Shown piece after piece: positions 14,101-21,873 of a DNA stretch of 34,220 bases. A program made the position numbers and the translations under genes. The notes below the pieces were generated by a model. It saw nothing but the letters and a program-made list of their open reading frames with translations. It was not told the DNA's origin and searched no databases. This stretch comes from Actinomycetota bacterium (GTDB lineage: Bacteria > Actinomycetota > Acidimicrobiia > Acidimicrobiales > WLNW01), in contig WLNW01000015.1 in assembly GCA_009699605.1 (NCBI GenBank), positions 1-34,220 on the forward strand, given 5' to 3'. Position 1 is the stretch's first letter, and the number at the start of each line of letters is the position of its first letter.

Positions 14101-15768
14101 ATGCAAAAAAGGCAACGGACCCTGCTGATTGGCTTCTTGCTCGTCATCATCCTGTCGGTGGGTGGGTCGATCCTCGCAGGCCACAGCCCACAGCTGGGGC
14201 TCGATCTGAAGGGTGGCGTATCGGTCGTGCTCAAGCCGACCACCCCGACCAGCACCGAGACCCTCAACCAGGCCATCGAGATCATTCGCAACCGGATCGA
14301 CTCACTCGGCGTGGCGGAACCCGAGATCTCGCGCCAGGGCGACAACATCTTGGTTCAGATCCCCGGGGTCAAAGACCGTGACCGCGCCATAGCGCTCGTC
14401 GGGTCCACGGCCGAGCTCCGGTTCCGACCCGTCCTCGCTGATTCGTGCAGTTCGCCGGGCGCGCAGATTGGCAACTGCGTCGCCGACTTCGGTGCGACCC
14501 TCGAGAGCCTCGGCGTCGACCCCAACGCCACTACCACCACGGGCGCGCCCACCACCACCGACCCGAAGGCCACGACCACCTCGGCCGCTCCTACCACCAC
14601 GGTGGTCGGCCAAGCCGCAGTCACGCCCGCCACGCCGGTCACCACCACCACGATCGAACAGACCCCCGCGGAGCGGCGCAAGTCGCTCGAAGATCTCACG
14701 GGCGTCAGCAAGGCCACGACCACGCGCGACGAGGACACCGCCGACGCCACCGTGGTGCTACCCGAGCGCGACCGGTTGACGAAGCAGCTCAAGGCCCGTT
14801 ACGAGCTCGGCCCCACCGGCCTCACCGGTACCGGCATCTCCAGCGCCGATGCCGAGGCCCCTTCCATCGCTGGCTCCTCGACCGGGTGGACTATCAGCCT
14901 CAGCCCGAAGGACGGAGCCGATGGGCGCGACAAGCTCAACGTGCTCGCCGCGGAATGCTTCAACAGGGCCGCGAGCTGTCCCACCGGCAAACTCGGCATC
15001 GTGCTCGACGGCGTCGTCGAGTTCGCCGGCACCGTGCAAGCCGCAAGCTTCGACCGGAGCGTGCAGCTGTCGGGTGGCTACACCAAGAGCACGGCCACCG
15101 ACATGACCACCAAGCTGCGCTACGGCGCGCTGCCGATCGAACTCGAGCAGCAGAGCGTGCAGACGGTGTCGGCGACGCTCGGCAACGACGCGAAGAATGC
15201 CGGGATCACCGCTGGCATCGTGGGTCTGGCGCTGGTGTCGATTTACGTGCTCCTCTACTACCGCCTGCTCGGCGCGGTGGCGCTGGTCAGCCTCGTGCTG
15301 TCCTTCGGGTTGCTATGGGCGGTGATCTCCTACCTCTCCGAGACGCGCGGCCTGGCGCTCACGTTGGCCGGCATCACCGGCATCATCGTGTCGATCGGGG
15401 TCTCGCTCGACTCGAACATCGTGTACTTCGAGCACATGAAGGAGGATGTCAAGAACGGCAGGTCACCGAGGAGCGCGAGCGAGAAGTCGTTCGCCGGCGC
15501 CTTCTCCACCGTGCTCAAGGCCGATCTCGCGTCGCTCCTCGGTGCGGCCACGCTGTTCTTTCTCACCTCGGGTGCCGTGCGCGGCTTCGCGTTCTACCTC
15601 GGGCTCGCCACAGTGCTCGATCTCGCGGCCACATACTTCTTCCTCGGCCCCACCGTGAAGCTGATCGGCCGCACGAAGCATTTCGAGCACAACCCCACCA
15701 AGTACGGCTTGCCGGGCACGGCCCGCTCGTCGTCGGCGATGATCCTGACCGGGGAGGCCGGCCGATGA
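14101..15768 (+). CDS. secD: Protein translocase subunit SecD with a Thr-rich insertion
   Basis: Protein of 555 aa. SecDF uses the proton gradient to help pull exported proteins through SecYEG. Features in order: TM1 (about 8-26), LGLDLKGGVSVVL (32-44), the first extracytoplasmic repeat with NQAIEIIRNRIDSLGVAEPEI, then a low-complexity Thr/Ala/Pro insertion at about 142-190 (runs of TTT and TTTT), then the P1 domain core and a five-helix RND-type membrane part from about 360, including IVSIGVSLDSNIVYFEHMKE with the conserved acidic residue, and GAATLFFLTSGAVRGFA. The insertion sits outside the membrane and is absent from E. coli SecD; disordered inserts here do occur in actinobacteria. The start directly follows the yajC stop; GAAGG about 8 nt upstream is the RBS. 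The stop overlaps secF. Confidence 0.94.
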   Translation: MQKRQRTLLIGFLLVIILSVGGSILAGHSPQLGLDLKGGVSVVLKPTTPTSTETLNQAIEIIRNRIDSLGVAEPEISRQGDNILVQIPGVKDRDRAIALVGSTAELRFRPVLADSCSSPGAQIGNCVADFGATLESLGVDPNATTTTGAPTTTDPKATTTSAAPTTTVVGQAAVTPATPVTTTTIEQTPAERRKSLEDLTGVSKATTTRDEDTADATVVLPERDRLTKQLKARYELGPTGLTGTGISSADAEAPSIAGSSTGWTISLSPKDGADGRDKLNVLAAECFNRAASCPTGKLGIVLDGVVEFAGTVQAASFDRSVQLSGGYTKSTATDMTTKLRYGALPIELEQQSVQTVSATLGNDAKNAGITAGIVGLALVSIYVLLYYRLLGAVALVSLVLSFGLLWAVISYLSETRGLALTLAGITGIIVSIGVSLDSNIVYFEHMKEDVKNGRSPRSASEKSFAGAFSTVLKADLASLLGAATLFFLTSGAVRGFAFYLGLATVLDLAATYFFLGPTVKLIGRTKHFEHNPTKYGLPGTARSSSAMILTGEAGR

Positions 15769-16868
15769 GCTTCCGTAGCGACCTTTATCACGGCGAGACC
15801 CAGCTGAACTTCCCCCGGATGTGGCGCAAGTCGCGGGTGCTCTCCGGCCTGGCGATCCTGGTGGCCATCTTTGCCATCGTGGTGCTGCGGCTGAACCTGG
15901 GCATCGATTTCGAGGGCGGCAGCTCCTGGGAGGTGCGGGCCCCCGGTGTGAGTATCGCCGAGGCCCGCGACCTGCTCCGGCCCTTCGGCGAAGGCGAGGC
16001 GAAGATCCAGATCGTCGCTGGTGAAACGTTGCGTATCCAGGCGCCGGTCAAGGATCCGGTCAAGGCGAACGAGATCGGTACCGCACTCTCGAAGATCGGC
16101 GAGATCGGCGCGGTGCAGTCGGTCGGTCCGTCGTGGGGCAACGAGATCACCAAGCAAGCGATCAAGGCCCTCGTGGTGTTCTTCGTGCTCCTGGCGCTAT
16201 TCATGGCCTGGCGCCTCGAATGGAAGATGGCGATCGGCGCGATCATCGCGGTGGTCCACGATGTGTTGATCTCCGTGGGCCTGTACGCGCTTTTGGGTTT
16301 GGCGGTCACGCCGGCCACGGTGGTGTCGTTCCTCACCATCCTCGGCTATTCGCTCTACGACACCATCGTCGTGTTCGACAAGGTGCACGAGCTCACGGCA
16401 CGGCCCTCCATCACCAGCCGTCACACCTACACAGACATCATGAACACGGCGCTCAACCAGGTGCTGATGCGTTCGATCAACACAACCATGATGGGCGTCA
16501 TCCCGGTCATTGCGATGTTGATCGTGGGCAAGGTGCAAGGCGCCGACACCCTGCTCGAATTCGCAGTGGCACTGTTCGTCGGCCTGCTGGTCGGTGCGTA
16601 CTCTTCGCTGTTCGTCGCGGCGCCGATCGTGGTCTGGCTCAAAGAGCGCGAGCCGCGCCACGCCTCGGTGCGGGCCAAGTCGCAGCAGCGCGGCGACATC
16701 GCCGGCCGCCGGATCGACACGCCCCAGCTCGTGGGTGCGGCCGGCGGCGGCATCGTGCGTGGTCTCACCGATGATGACCCCCGACCGAGGGCGCCAGTGA
16801 CTGCGGCCCCGGCCACCGGCTCCGCGGTGGGCATTCCTCCCCGCCCCCGGAAGAAGAAGCGCCGTTGA
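15765..16868 (+). CDS. secF: Protein translocase subunit SecF
   Basis: Protein of 367 aa, membrane partner of SecD. TM1 is about 27-46, followed by LGIDFEGGSSWEV (D2-type motif), an extracytoplasmic domain to about 125, then helices including ALVVFFVLLALFMAWRLEW, AIGAIIAVVHDVLISVGLYA, TILGYSLYDTIVVFDKVHE (conserved acidic pair) and MNTALNQVLMRSINTTMMG. The C-terminal 70 residues are hydrophilic, rich in Pro/Arg, and end in KKKRR; such cytosolic tails are common in actinobacterial SecF. The ATG overlaps the secD stop (ATGA). The next gene, apt, has its own promoter-like hexamer, so the Sec unit may end here, though no terminator is visible. Confidence 0.95.
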   Translation: MSFRSDLYHGETQLNFPRMWRKSRVLSGLAILVAIFAIVVLRLNLGIDFEGGSSWEVRAPGVSIAEARDLLRPFGEGEAKIQIVAGETLRIQAPVKDPVKANEIGTALSKIGEIGAVQSVGPSWGNEITKQAIKALVVFFVLLALFMAWRLEWKMAIGAIIAVVHDVLISVGLYALLGLAVTPATVVSFLTILGYSLYDTIVVFDKVHELTARPSITSRHTYTDIMNTALNQVLMRSINTTMMGVIPVIAMLIVGKVQGADTLLEFAVALFVGLLVGAYSSLFVAAPIVVWLKEREPRHASVRAKSQQRGDIAGRRIDTPQLVGAAGGGIVRGLTDDDPRPRAPVTAAPATGSAVGIPPRPRKKKRR

Positions 16869-16909
16869 TGTCGCGGGCGGGCACCCGGCTCGACATTGTG
16901 GTCGACCGA

Positions 16910-16915
16910 TAGCGT
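16910..16915 (+). promoter_or_regulatory. Putative -10 element (TAGCGT) for leaderless apt
   Basis: TAGCGT ends 7 nt before the apt ATG at 16923. The same hexamer occurs as the candidate -10 on both sides of the 23.3-kb divergent region. No Shine-Dalgarno is present. Confidence 0.5.
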
Positions 16916-16922
16916 AGGTGTC

Positions 16923-17453
16923 ATGCGCACGGACACCGAGTGGCTTCGTAGTCTGATCAGGGACCTGCCCGACTATCCCGCGCCCGGTGTCACCTTCCGC
17001 GACATCACGCCGCTTCTCGCGGACCCGAAAGCATTCCGCGTGGTCGTCGACGCTTTCGTTGATCGCTTCTCGGGCGTCGGCATCGATCATGTCGTGGGCA
17101 TCGAAGCGCGCGGGTTCATCTTCGCCGCGCCAGTTGCCTACGGCCTGTCGGCCGGTTTCGTCCCGGTGCGCAAGCCGGGCAAGCTGCCCTGGAAATCGGA
17201 GTCGGTCGAGTACGCGCTCGAGTACGGCACCGATCGTCTCGAGATCCACGTCGACGCAGTGGGCCATGGCGACCGAGTGCTCGTCATCGACGACGTGTTG
17301 GCCACGGGCGGCACGGCGACGGCCGCAGTCGGCTTGGTCGAGTCGCTCGGCGCATCGGTGGTCGGCCTCGGGTTCCTGCTCGAGCTCGATGCCCTCGATG
17401 GTCGCGCCCGGCTCGGTGAGCGGCAGGTCGCATCGTTGGTTCGCTATGGGTGA
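16923..17453 (+). CDS. apt: Adenine phosphoribosyltransferase
   Basis: Protein of 176 aa; salvages adenine with PRPP to AMP in the cytosol. Family blocks: LIRDLPDYPAPGVTFRDITP at the start, VVGIEARGFIFAAPVAYGL, FVPVRKPGKLPW and the PRPP loop VLVIDDVLATGGTATAA (two Asp then TGGT). Length is normal. ATG 16923 fits the family start, and a TTG at 16896 would extend into the putative promoter, so it is rejected. In actinobacteria apt commonly sits between secF and rel, as here, linking purine salvage to (p)ppGpp metabolism by position only. The gene for rel starts 15 nt downstream. Confidence 0.96.
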   Translation: MRTDTEWLRSLIRDLPDYPAPGVTFRDITPLLADPKAFRVVVDAFVDRFSGVGIDHVVGIEARGFIFAAPVAYGLSAGFVPVRKPGKLPWKSESVEYALEYGTDRLEIHVDAVGHGDRVLVIDDVLATGGTATAAVGLVESLGASVVGLGFLLELDALDGRARLGERQVASLVRYG

Positions 17454-17468
17454 CGCTCGGACGTACCC

Positions 17469-19682
17469 ATGGTGAGTCGCGTCCTCCCGTGGCGGCGCGG
17501 TACTGCGCCCCCTGCTGTCGAGACTGCGTCGCTCATCGCCTCGTACCACGAGCGCCATCCAAAGGCGCCCACCGACCTCATCACCAGGGCCTACGAGATG
17601 TCGGCGCTGGCCCACGGCGACCAAAAGCGCCGCAGCGGCGAGCCGTACGTGCAGCATCCGCTTGCGGTGGCCGAGATCGTGGCCCGCCTCGGCCTCGACG
17701 ATGTCTCGATCGCTGCGGCATTGCTGCACGACGCGGTCGAGGACACCGAGATCTCTCTTGCCACGGTCGAGCTCGAGTTCGGCAAGGACGTCGCGTATCT
17801 CGTCGACGGTGTCACCAAGCTCGACCGAGTCCAGTTCGACTCGAAAGAGCAGCAGCAGTCCGCGACGATGCGCAAGATGCTCGTGGCCATCGCGCAAGAC
17901 CTGCGGGTACTCATCATCAAGTTGGCCGACCGGCTGCACAACATGCGCACGCTCGCCGTGCTGCCCATGGACAAGCAGGAGCGCATCGCCCGCGAGACGC
18001 TCGACATCTACGCCCCGCTCGCGCACCGGCTCGGCATGCAGGACGTGAAGCAGCAACTCGAAGACCTCGCGTTCGCGTCATTGCACCCGAAGCGTTACGC
18101 CGAGATCGACCAGATGGTCTCCGTGCGGGCCCCCGAGCGCGAGCAATACCTCGCCAACGTGCTGAGCGACGTCGACTCGCGCCTCGCCGAGCTGGGCATC
18201 GTCGCCGAGGTCACGGGTCGTCCGAAGCACCTGTGGTCGATCTACGAGAAGATGGTGGTCAAGGGCCGCAGCTTCGACGAGATCTACGACCTCGTGGCCA
18301 TCCGCGTCGTCGTCGACACGGTGAAGGACTGCTACGCCGCGCTCGGGTCGATCCACTCCACGTGGAAGCCGATCCAAGGTCGGTTCAAGGACTACATCGC
18401 AATGCCCAAGTTCAACCTCTACCAGTCGTTGCACACCACGGTGGTCGGGCCGCAGGGCAAGCCGCTCGAGGTCCAGCTGCGGACCTGGGAGATGAACGCG
18501 CGGGCCGAGTTCGGTGTGGCGGCACACTGGGAGTACAAGGAGAAGGCGCCGAGCACCGACATGGCGTGGCTCTCTCGCATCGTCGAGTGGCAGAGCGAGA
18601 CCTCCGACCCAAGTCAGTTCATGGCGAACCTCAAGTTCGACCTTGATCAGGAGGAAGTGTTCGTGTTCACGCCCAAAGGTCGCGTCATCACGCTGCCCAT
18701 GGGAGCAACGCCCGTCGATTTCGCGTACGCCATTCATACCGACGTCGGCCACCGTTGCATCGGTGCTCGCGTCAACGGCCGTCTCGTCCCGCTCGAGACC
18801 CGCCTCACCTCGGGTGACACCGCCGAGATCTTCACGTCGAAGGTGTCGAACGCCGGTCCGTCCCAGGATTGGTTGAAGTTCGTCGCGAGCCACCGCGCCG
18901 CCAACAAGATCAGACAGTGGAAGCTGCGAGCGCGGCGTGAGGACGCGATCGAACAGGGCCGCGAAGACCTCGTGAAGGCGTTGCGCCGCGAAGCACTTCC
19001 CGTGCAGCGGCTGTTGGGTGGCGACATCTTCAAAGAAGTTCTCGCGTCGATGAACTACAACGACGCAGACGCGCTCTACGCCGCCATCGCCGAGAGCCAC
19101 GTCTCGCCGAAGACCGTCGTGGCCCGGGTGTCTCGCGCGTTACGCGACGGCGCACCCCAGCACGAGGAACAGTTGCCGCGCACGGTGTTCGCACCGCGGC
19201 GGCCACGTCGTTCGCGTGGCACGGCGGGCGTTCACGTCGAAGGCCTCGACGACGTCATGGTCCGGTTGTCGCGCTGTTGCACCCCGGTGCCACCCGACGA
19301 GATCATCGGGTTCATCACGCGGGGCCGCGGCGTCTCGGTGCACCGCTCCGACTGTGCAAACGCGGTGTCGCTCATGGTGGCGCAGGGCGAGCGACTCATC
19401 GACGTCGAGTGGGACGAAGAACGCCAGACCTACTTCGTCGCCTCGATCGAAGTGAAGGCGCTCGATCGGGGTTGGCTGTTGCGAGATGTCGCGGCCGTGC
19501 TCTCTGACCATCACGTCAACGTCCTCAGCTGTAACACCACCACCGGCTCGGATCGCGTCGCCAAGATGCGCTTCGAGTTCGAGCTCTCCGACGTGTCTCA
19601 CCTCGACTCGGTGCTCAAAGCCATCAAGGACATCGACTCGGTGTACGACGCCTATCGCGTCATCCCCGGCGGCGGCGGCTGA
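17469..19682 (+). CDS. rel: Bifunctional (p)ppGpp synthetase/hydrolase Rel
   Basis: Protein of 737 aa, cytosolic and ribosome-associated; makes (p)ppGpp from GTP/GDP and ATP under amino-acid starvation and also degrades it. N-terminal HD hydrolase intact: H63 (YVQHPL), H87-D88 (LLHDAVEDT), D153 region (KLADRLHNMRTL). Synthetase domain with GRPKHLWSIYEKM (250-262), FDEIYDLVAIRV and RFKDYIAMPKFNLYQSLHTT; RFKD (305-308) is the basic RxKD form known for bifunctional Rel enzymes rather than the acidic form of RelA. Then TGS (about 396-457), a helical part, the zinc-finger/RIS region with LSRCCTPVPPDE and VHRSDCANA, and a C-terminal ACT domain. All domains present and full length. ATG 17469 lies 15 nt after apt without a strong RBS. 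Confidence 0.97.
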   Translation: MVSRVLPWRRGTAPPAVETASLIASYHERHPKAPTDLITRAYEMSALAHGDQKRRSGEPYVQHPLAVAEIVARLGLDDVSIAAALLHDAVEDTEISLATVELEFGKDVAYLVDGVTKLDRVQFDSKEQQQSATMRKMLVAIAQDLRVLIIKLADRLHNMRTLAVLPMDKQERIARETLDIYAPLAHRLGMQDVKQQLEDLAFASLHPKRYAEIDQMVSVRAPEREQYLANVLSDVDSRLAELGIVAEVTGRPKHLWSIYEKMVVKGRSFDEIYDLVAIRVVVDTVKDCYAALGSIHSTWKPIQGRFKDYIAMPKFNLYQSLHTTVVGPQGKPLEVQLRTWEMNARAEFGVAAHWEYKEKAPSTDMAWLSRIVEWQSETSDPSQFMANLKFDLDQEEVFVFTPKGRVITLPMGATPVDFAYAIHTDVGHRCIGARVNGRLVPLETRLTSGDTAEIFTSKVSNAGPSQDWLKFVASHRAANKIRQWKLRARREDAIEQGREDLVKALRREALPVQRLLGGDIFKEVLASMNYNDADALYAAIAESHVSPKTVVARVSRALRDGAPQHEEQLPRTVFAPRRPRRSRGTAGVHVEGLDDVMVRLSRCCTPVPPDEIIGFITRGRGVSVHRSDCANAVSLMVAQGERLIDVEWDEERQTYFVASIEVKALDRGWLLRDVAAVLSDHHVNVLSCNTTTGSDRVAKMRFEFELSDVSHLDSVLKAIKDIDSVYDAYRVIPGGGG

Positions 19683-19693
19683 CCCACCGGTGA

Positions 19694-19905
19694 CTTCTGG
19701 AGGATCACGACGCGCTCACTGTCGAAATCCTCCAACGGCACACAACGGTCGCGAAGCATCAGCGACGGTTGGATGGCCTCGCCGGGAACGTGATCTCGTT
19801 GTACGCGAAGGGGTTGACGGCCGGCGACATGCAGGCACACCTCGGCGAGATCTATGGACCGACATCTCCCGTGAGACGATCTCGAAGATCGCCGACCGGG
19901 TCTGA
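19694..19905 (+). pseudogene. Frameshifted fragment of an IS256-family transposase
   Basis: One frame from 19694 reads ...RHTTVAKHQRRLDG then LAGNVISLYAKGLTAGDMQA and HLGEIYG; the next frame continues TDISRETISKIADRV and stops at 19905. Joined, this is the typical part of IS256-type transposases (QRRL-x-ISLYAKGLTxxxIxAHLxEIYGxxVSxxTISxITDxV). The break near 19855 fits loss of one base. Both the N-terminal part and the whole DDE catalytic region are missing, and no terminal inverted repeats are visible, so it cannot move. It starts 12 nt after the rel stop and marks the left end of the accessory stretch. Confidence 0.8.
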
Positions 19906-20067
19906 GGGGGATCCGTTTGATGGTCGCGTGGCAGTGTCGGCCGCCGTGTTGGGCATGTGGTCGGGCGCGCAGCCGGAACTGCTGCGATGAGAAAGCAGTT
20001 CACGCCAGGTGAGCAGATTGTGATACGCCCGGCGCGTCACATTCAGACCCGTGCAGCAACAGATGAG
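19906..20067. other. Non-coding spacer next to the transposase remnant
   Basis: No ORF in this stretch has coding character or recognisable similarity. One frame stays open to 19990 beyond the transposase frameshift without resembling transposase sequence. It lies beyond the 3' end of the minus-strand lipoprotein gene; no clear terminator is seen. Confidence 0.4.
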
Positions 20068-20646
20068 TCAGCGAGACTTCGTGGCCTTTGCCAGTGCAAC
20101 AAGCGCGGCTTGGCAGCTTGCGTCACTGCCGCACGCGCCCCCGTCTTGGTAGTAGAGCGATCCGCCGTGATAAGCGACCAACAGAACACGTCCGTTGGGG
20201 TTGTAGAACGCGACGCCGAGCTCGGGCACCGTGGTCGCTGCCGCGTTGAGGATTTTGTTGGAGTTGTCGAGTGGAGTGTTGATCCACCACACATTTACGG
20301 TTGCGCCCATGACGCCAACGGCCGTGCCCGACTTGAGTGTCCCGGTCAGTGTGAAGTCGCAGTACTCGGGGAACTTGCCAGGAACACCTTCGCTGACTGT
20401 TCCACCGAACACCGCTTGGACGTCAGCCTTCGTGACGATCTTGCATGCCACGACGGGTGCATTTGACCCCGCCGCTGCACCTGATGCCGCGGCACTTGAT
20501 GCCGCTGCACCTGATGCCGCTGCACCTGATGCCGCTGCGGCTTTGACGGCGGCTTTGACGGCCGTTGTCGTGGTGGACCCGGACGAGCCGCAGCCAGTAA
20601 CCGCTATCGAGCCCACTAGCGCTACCGCAACCAACCAGCGAACCAC
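20068..20646 (-). CDS. Secreted lipoprotein with Ala-rich repeat linker, function unknown
   Basis: Protein of 192 aa, GTG start at 20646 with GGGAGG 5 nt upstream. Signal peptide MVRWLVAVALVGSIAVTGC with lipobox AVTGC, so it should be lipid-anchored outside. Residues about 28-62 are a low-complexity linker made mostly of ASGAA units, encoded by a 15-bp tandem repeat. The C-terminal domain (about 65-192) begins ACKIVTKADVQAVFGG and contains YCDFTL and ACGSDASCQAAL; four cysteines suggest two disulphides. The CxxxTxxDVxxxxGG opening resembles DUF3558-like actinobacterial lipoproteins, but I would not assign it. It is transcribed against its neighbours and stands alone. Confidence 0.85.
   Translation of the reverse strand: MVRWLVAVALVGSIAVTGCGSSGSTTTTAVKAAVKAAAASGAAASGAAASSAAASGAAAGSNAPVVACKIVTKADVQAVFGGTVSEGVPGKFPEYCDFTLTGTLKSGTAVGVMGATVNVWWINTPLDNSNKILNAAATTVPELGVAFYNPNGRVLLVAYHGGSLYYQDGGACGSDASCQAALVALAKATKSR
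20471..20562 (-). repeat. Tandem repeat: four 15-bp units plus two 12-bp units in the lipoprotein gene
   Basis: Units GCCGCTGCACCTGAT start at 20471, 20486, 20501 and 20516 (the second with two changes, the others identical). Two identical copies of GGCTTTGACGGC follow at 20539-20550 and 20551-20562. Both lengths are multiples of three, so copy-number change keeps the frame and only alters linker length. Confidence 0.85.
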
Positions 20647-20695
20647 AAGGGCCTCCCTCGGCGATGACTTCTCTGCGACGTTCTCAACTCAGAAA

Positions 20696-20701
20696 AAGCT
20701 A
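20696..20701 (-). promoter_or_regulatory. Putative -10 element (TAGCTT, minus strand) for the lipoprotein gene
   Basis: On the minus strand TAGCTT lies about 50 nt upstream of the GTG at 20646, predicting a leader of about 40 nt that carries the GGGAGG ribosome-binding site. Confidence 0.35.
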
Positions 20702-20961
20702 CCAGCTCGTGGCTGACCCAACGGGTGCGACGCGTGGCTCCCCGTAGCTTCTTCGCGGCGGCCATCACGCCGTCGGGCGCAGTGAACTTCGCGATGAGCA
20801 CCTCGGCGCTCGCGGAAGTTCGTGATCAGTCGAGACCCGAACTCGTTCTCGGGGGTGGGTACCACCGCGCACTCGCTGCCCCGAGCAAACAATGCTGCTT
20901 GACGGCACACCGAAATGACAGCCGCAGGTGTCGCGGTGCCTGCCGCGTGATCCGTCGCACG
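20702..20961. other. Divergent spacer without a supportable gene
   Basis: Between the minus-strand lipoprotein gene and the LLM gene lie about 370 nt. On the minus strand one short frame (around 20815-20735) reads EVLIAKFTAPDGVMAAAKKLRG in part, which looks protein-like and could be a relic of a longer gene, but it lacks a plausible start, RBS and family match. I see nothing else. Confidence 0.3.
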
Positions 20962-20967
20962 TAGGCT
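20962..20967 (+). promoter_or_regulatory. Putative -10 element (TAGGCT) for the LLM oxidoreductase gene
   Basis: TAGGCT predicts a transcript start near 20974 and a leader of about 49 nt with GGGAG at 21012-21016 as ribosome-binding site. Confidence 0.35.
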
Positions 20968-21022
20968 TGGCGCGCCGTTGAGGTCCGCTACTCGACGGTC
21001 GCACGACCTGAGGGAGCGCCCC

Positions 21023-21838
21023 ATGCGATTCGGACTCGACGTTTCGCAGCAACGCCTTGCCTGGCCCGAGATCGCGTCACGGGTGCGCTTCGGCGACGAG
21101 GCGGGCTTTGCCGGTGTGTGGGGTTTCGATCACTTCCAACCCATGTACGGCGAGGGTCCCGGCGAGTGCTTCGAGGGCATGACCACGCTCGCCGCGTGGT
21201 CTGGCATCGCGACGCGGGCCCGACTGGGCCTGCTCGTCGCGGGTATGACCTACCGCCATCCTTCCGTGTTCGCGGCCGAGGCGATCACGATCGACCACGC
21301 GTCGGGAGGTCGACTCGAGTTGGCCTACGGCGCGGCATGGTTCGAGAAGGAGCACCGCGAGCTCGGCATCGCGTTCGCGTCCACCAGCGATCGCATCGAC
21401 GCGTTCGAGGAAGCGTTGCAGGTGGTGCGGGGCTTGCTCACGACCGATGACTTCACGTTCGAAGGCCGCCATTTCTCGGTGCGGGGCGCCACGTTGTTGC
21501 CGCGCCCCCTGCAAGCGCCGCACCCACCGATCTGGATCGGCGCGATGGGGGAGAAGCGCATGTTGCCGATCGCCGCGCGCTATGCCGATGTCTGGCACGC
21601 CTTCGGCACGCCCGAGTCGTTGACCCCGAAGTCGCAGCGGCTCAGCGATCTCGCCGAAGCAGCAGGACGCGATCCGGCCGATATCCGACGGTCGTCGTCG
21701 TTGTCGCTCGAGGGAGACCTCGAGGAGATCGCTTCGACGATCGACGCGTGGCGCGCCGCCGGTTTCACCGAGCTCATCTGCGGATGGCCGAGCGAAGGAC
21801 GTTCGAAGGTCGCGCAGTTCGCGTCGCGGTTCCTCTGA
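21023..21838 (+). CDS. LLM-class (luciferase-like) oxidoreductase, probably F420-dependent
   Basis: Protein of 271 aa with the bacterial-luciferase TIM-barrel pattern: MRFGLDVSQQ at the start, GFAGVWGFDHFQPMYG, ARLGLLVAGMTYRHPSVFAA, HASGGRLELAYGAAWFEKEH (the GRxxLGxGxGW-like block), SDRIDAFEEALQVVRGLLT, and LPRPLQAPHPPIWIGAMGEKR. In actinobacteria such single-gene LLM enzymes usually use coenzyme F420, less often FMN; the substrate cannot be read from the sequence. GGGAG lies 6 nt before ATG 21023. It is 35 nt upstream of the poly-gamma-glutamate-hydrolase-like gene, which has its own promoter-like hexamer, so co-function is not implied. Confidence 0.9.
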   Translation: MRFGLDVSQQRLAWPEIASRVRFGDEAGFAGVWGFDHFQPMYGEGPGECFEGMTTLAAWSGIATRARLGLLVAGMTYRHPSVFAAEAITIDHASGGRLELAYGAAWFEKEHRELGIAFASTSDRIDAFEEALQVVRGLLTTDDFTFEGRHFSVRGATLLPRPLQAPHPPIWIGAMGEKRMLPIAARYADVWHAFGTPESLTPKSQRLSDLAEAAGRDPADIRRSSSLSLEGDLEEIASTIDAWRAAGFTELICGWPSEGRSKVAQFASRFL

Positions 21839-21861
21839 ACGGCCACCGCACCGGCCCGCCG

Positions 21862-21867
21862 TATGGT
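21862..21867 (+). promoter_or_regulatory. Putative -10 element (TATGGT) for a leaderless transcript
   Basis: TATGGT ends 6 nt before the ATG at 21874, with no ribosome-binding site between. Confidence 0.4.
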
Positions 21868-21873
21868 TGAACG

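Noticed and set aside
14530-14670. ACC-rich stretch in secD as a possible microsatellite or frameshift artefact
   Set aside because: The frame is open throughout and the flanks are SecD on both sides, so it is an in-frame low-complexity insertion, not an error.
14445-15764. Plus-strand frame running through secD in the secF frame, giving an apparent 807-codon protein
   Set aside because: The upstream part is Arg/His-rich out-of-frame sequence; real SecF starts at the ATG 15765 that overlaps the secD stop.
16197-18056. Minus-strand open frame of over 600 codons opposite secF, apt and rel
   Set aside because: Same antisense artefact; it spans several well-identified plus-strand genes and their junctions.
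19906-19990. Continuation of the transposase first frame beyond the frameshift
   Set aside because: The residues do not match IS256 transposases; the homologous continuation is in the next frame and ends at 19905.
20689-21024. Minus-strand open frames between the lipoprotein and LLM genes, including a short protein-like EVLIAKFTAPDGV piece
   Set aside because: No start with ribosome-binding site, no domain, and the protein-like piece is about 20 residues; not enough for a gene or a named relic.
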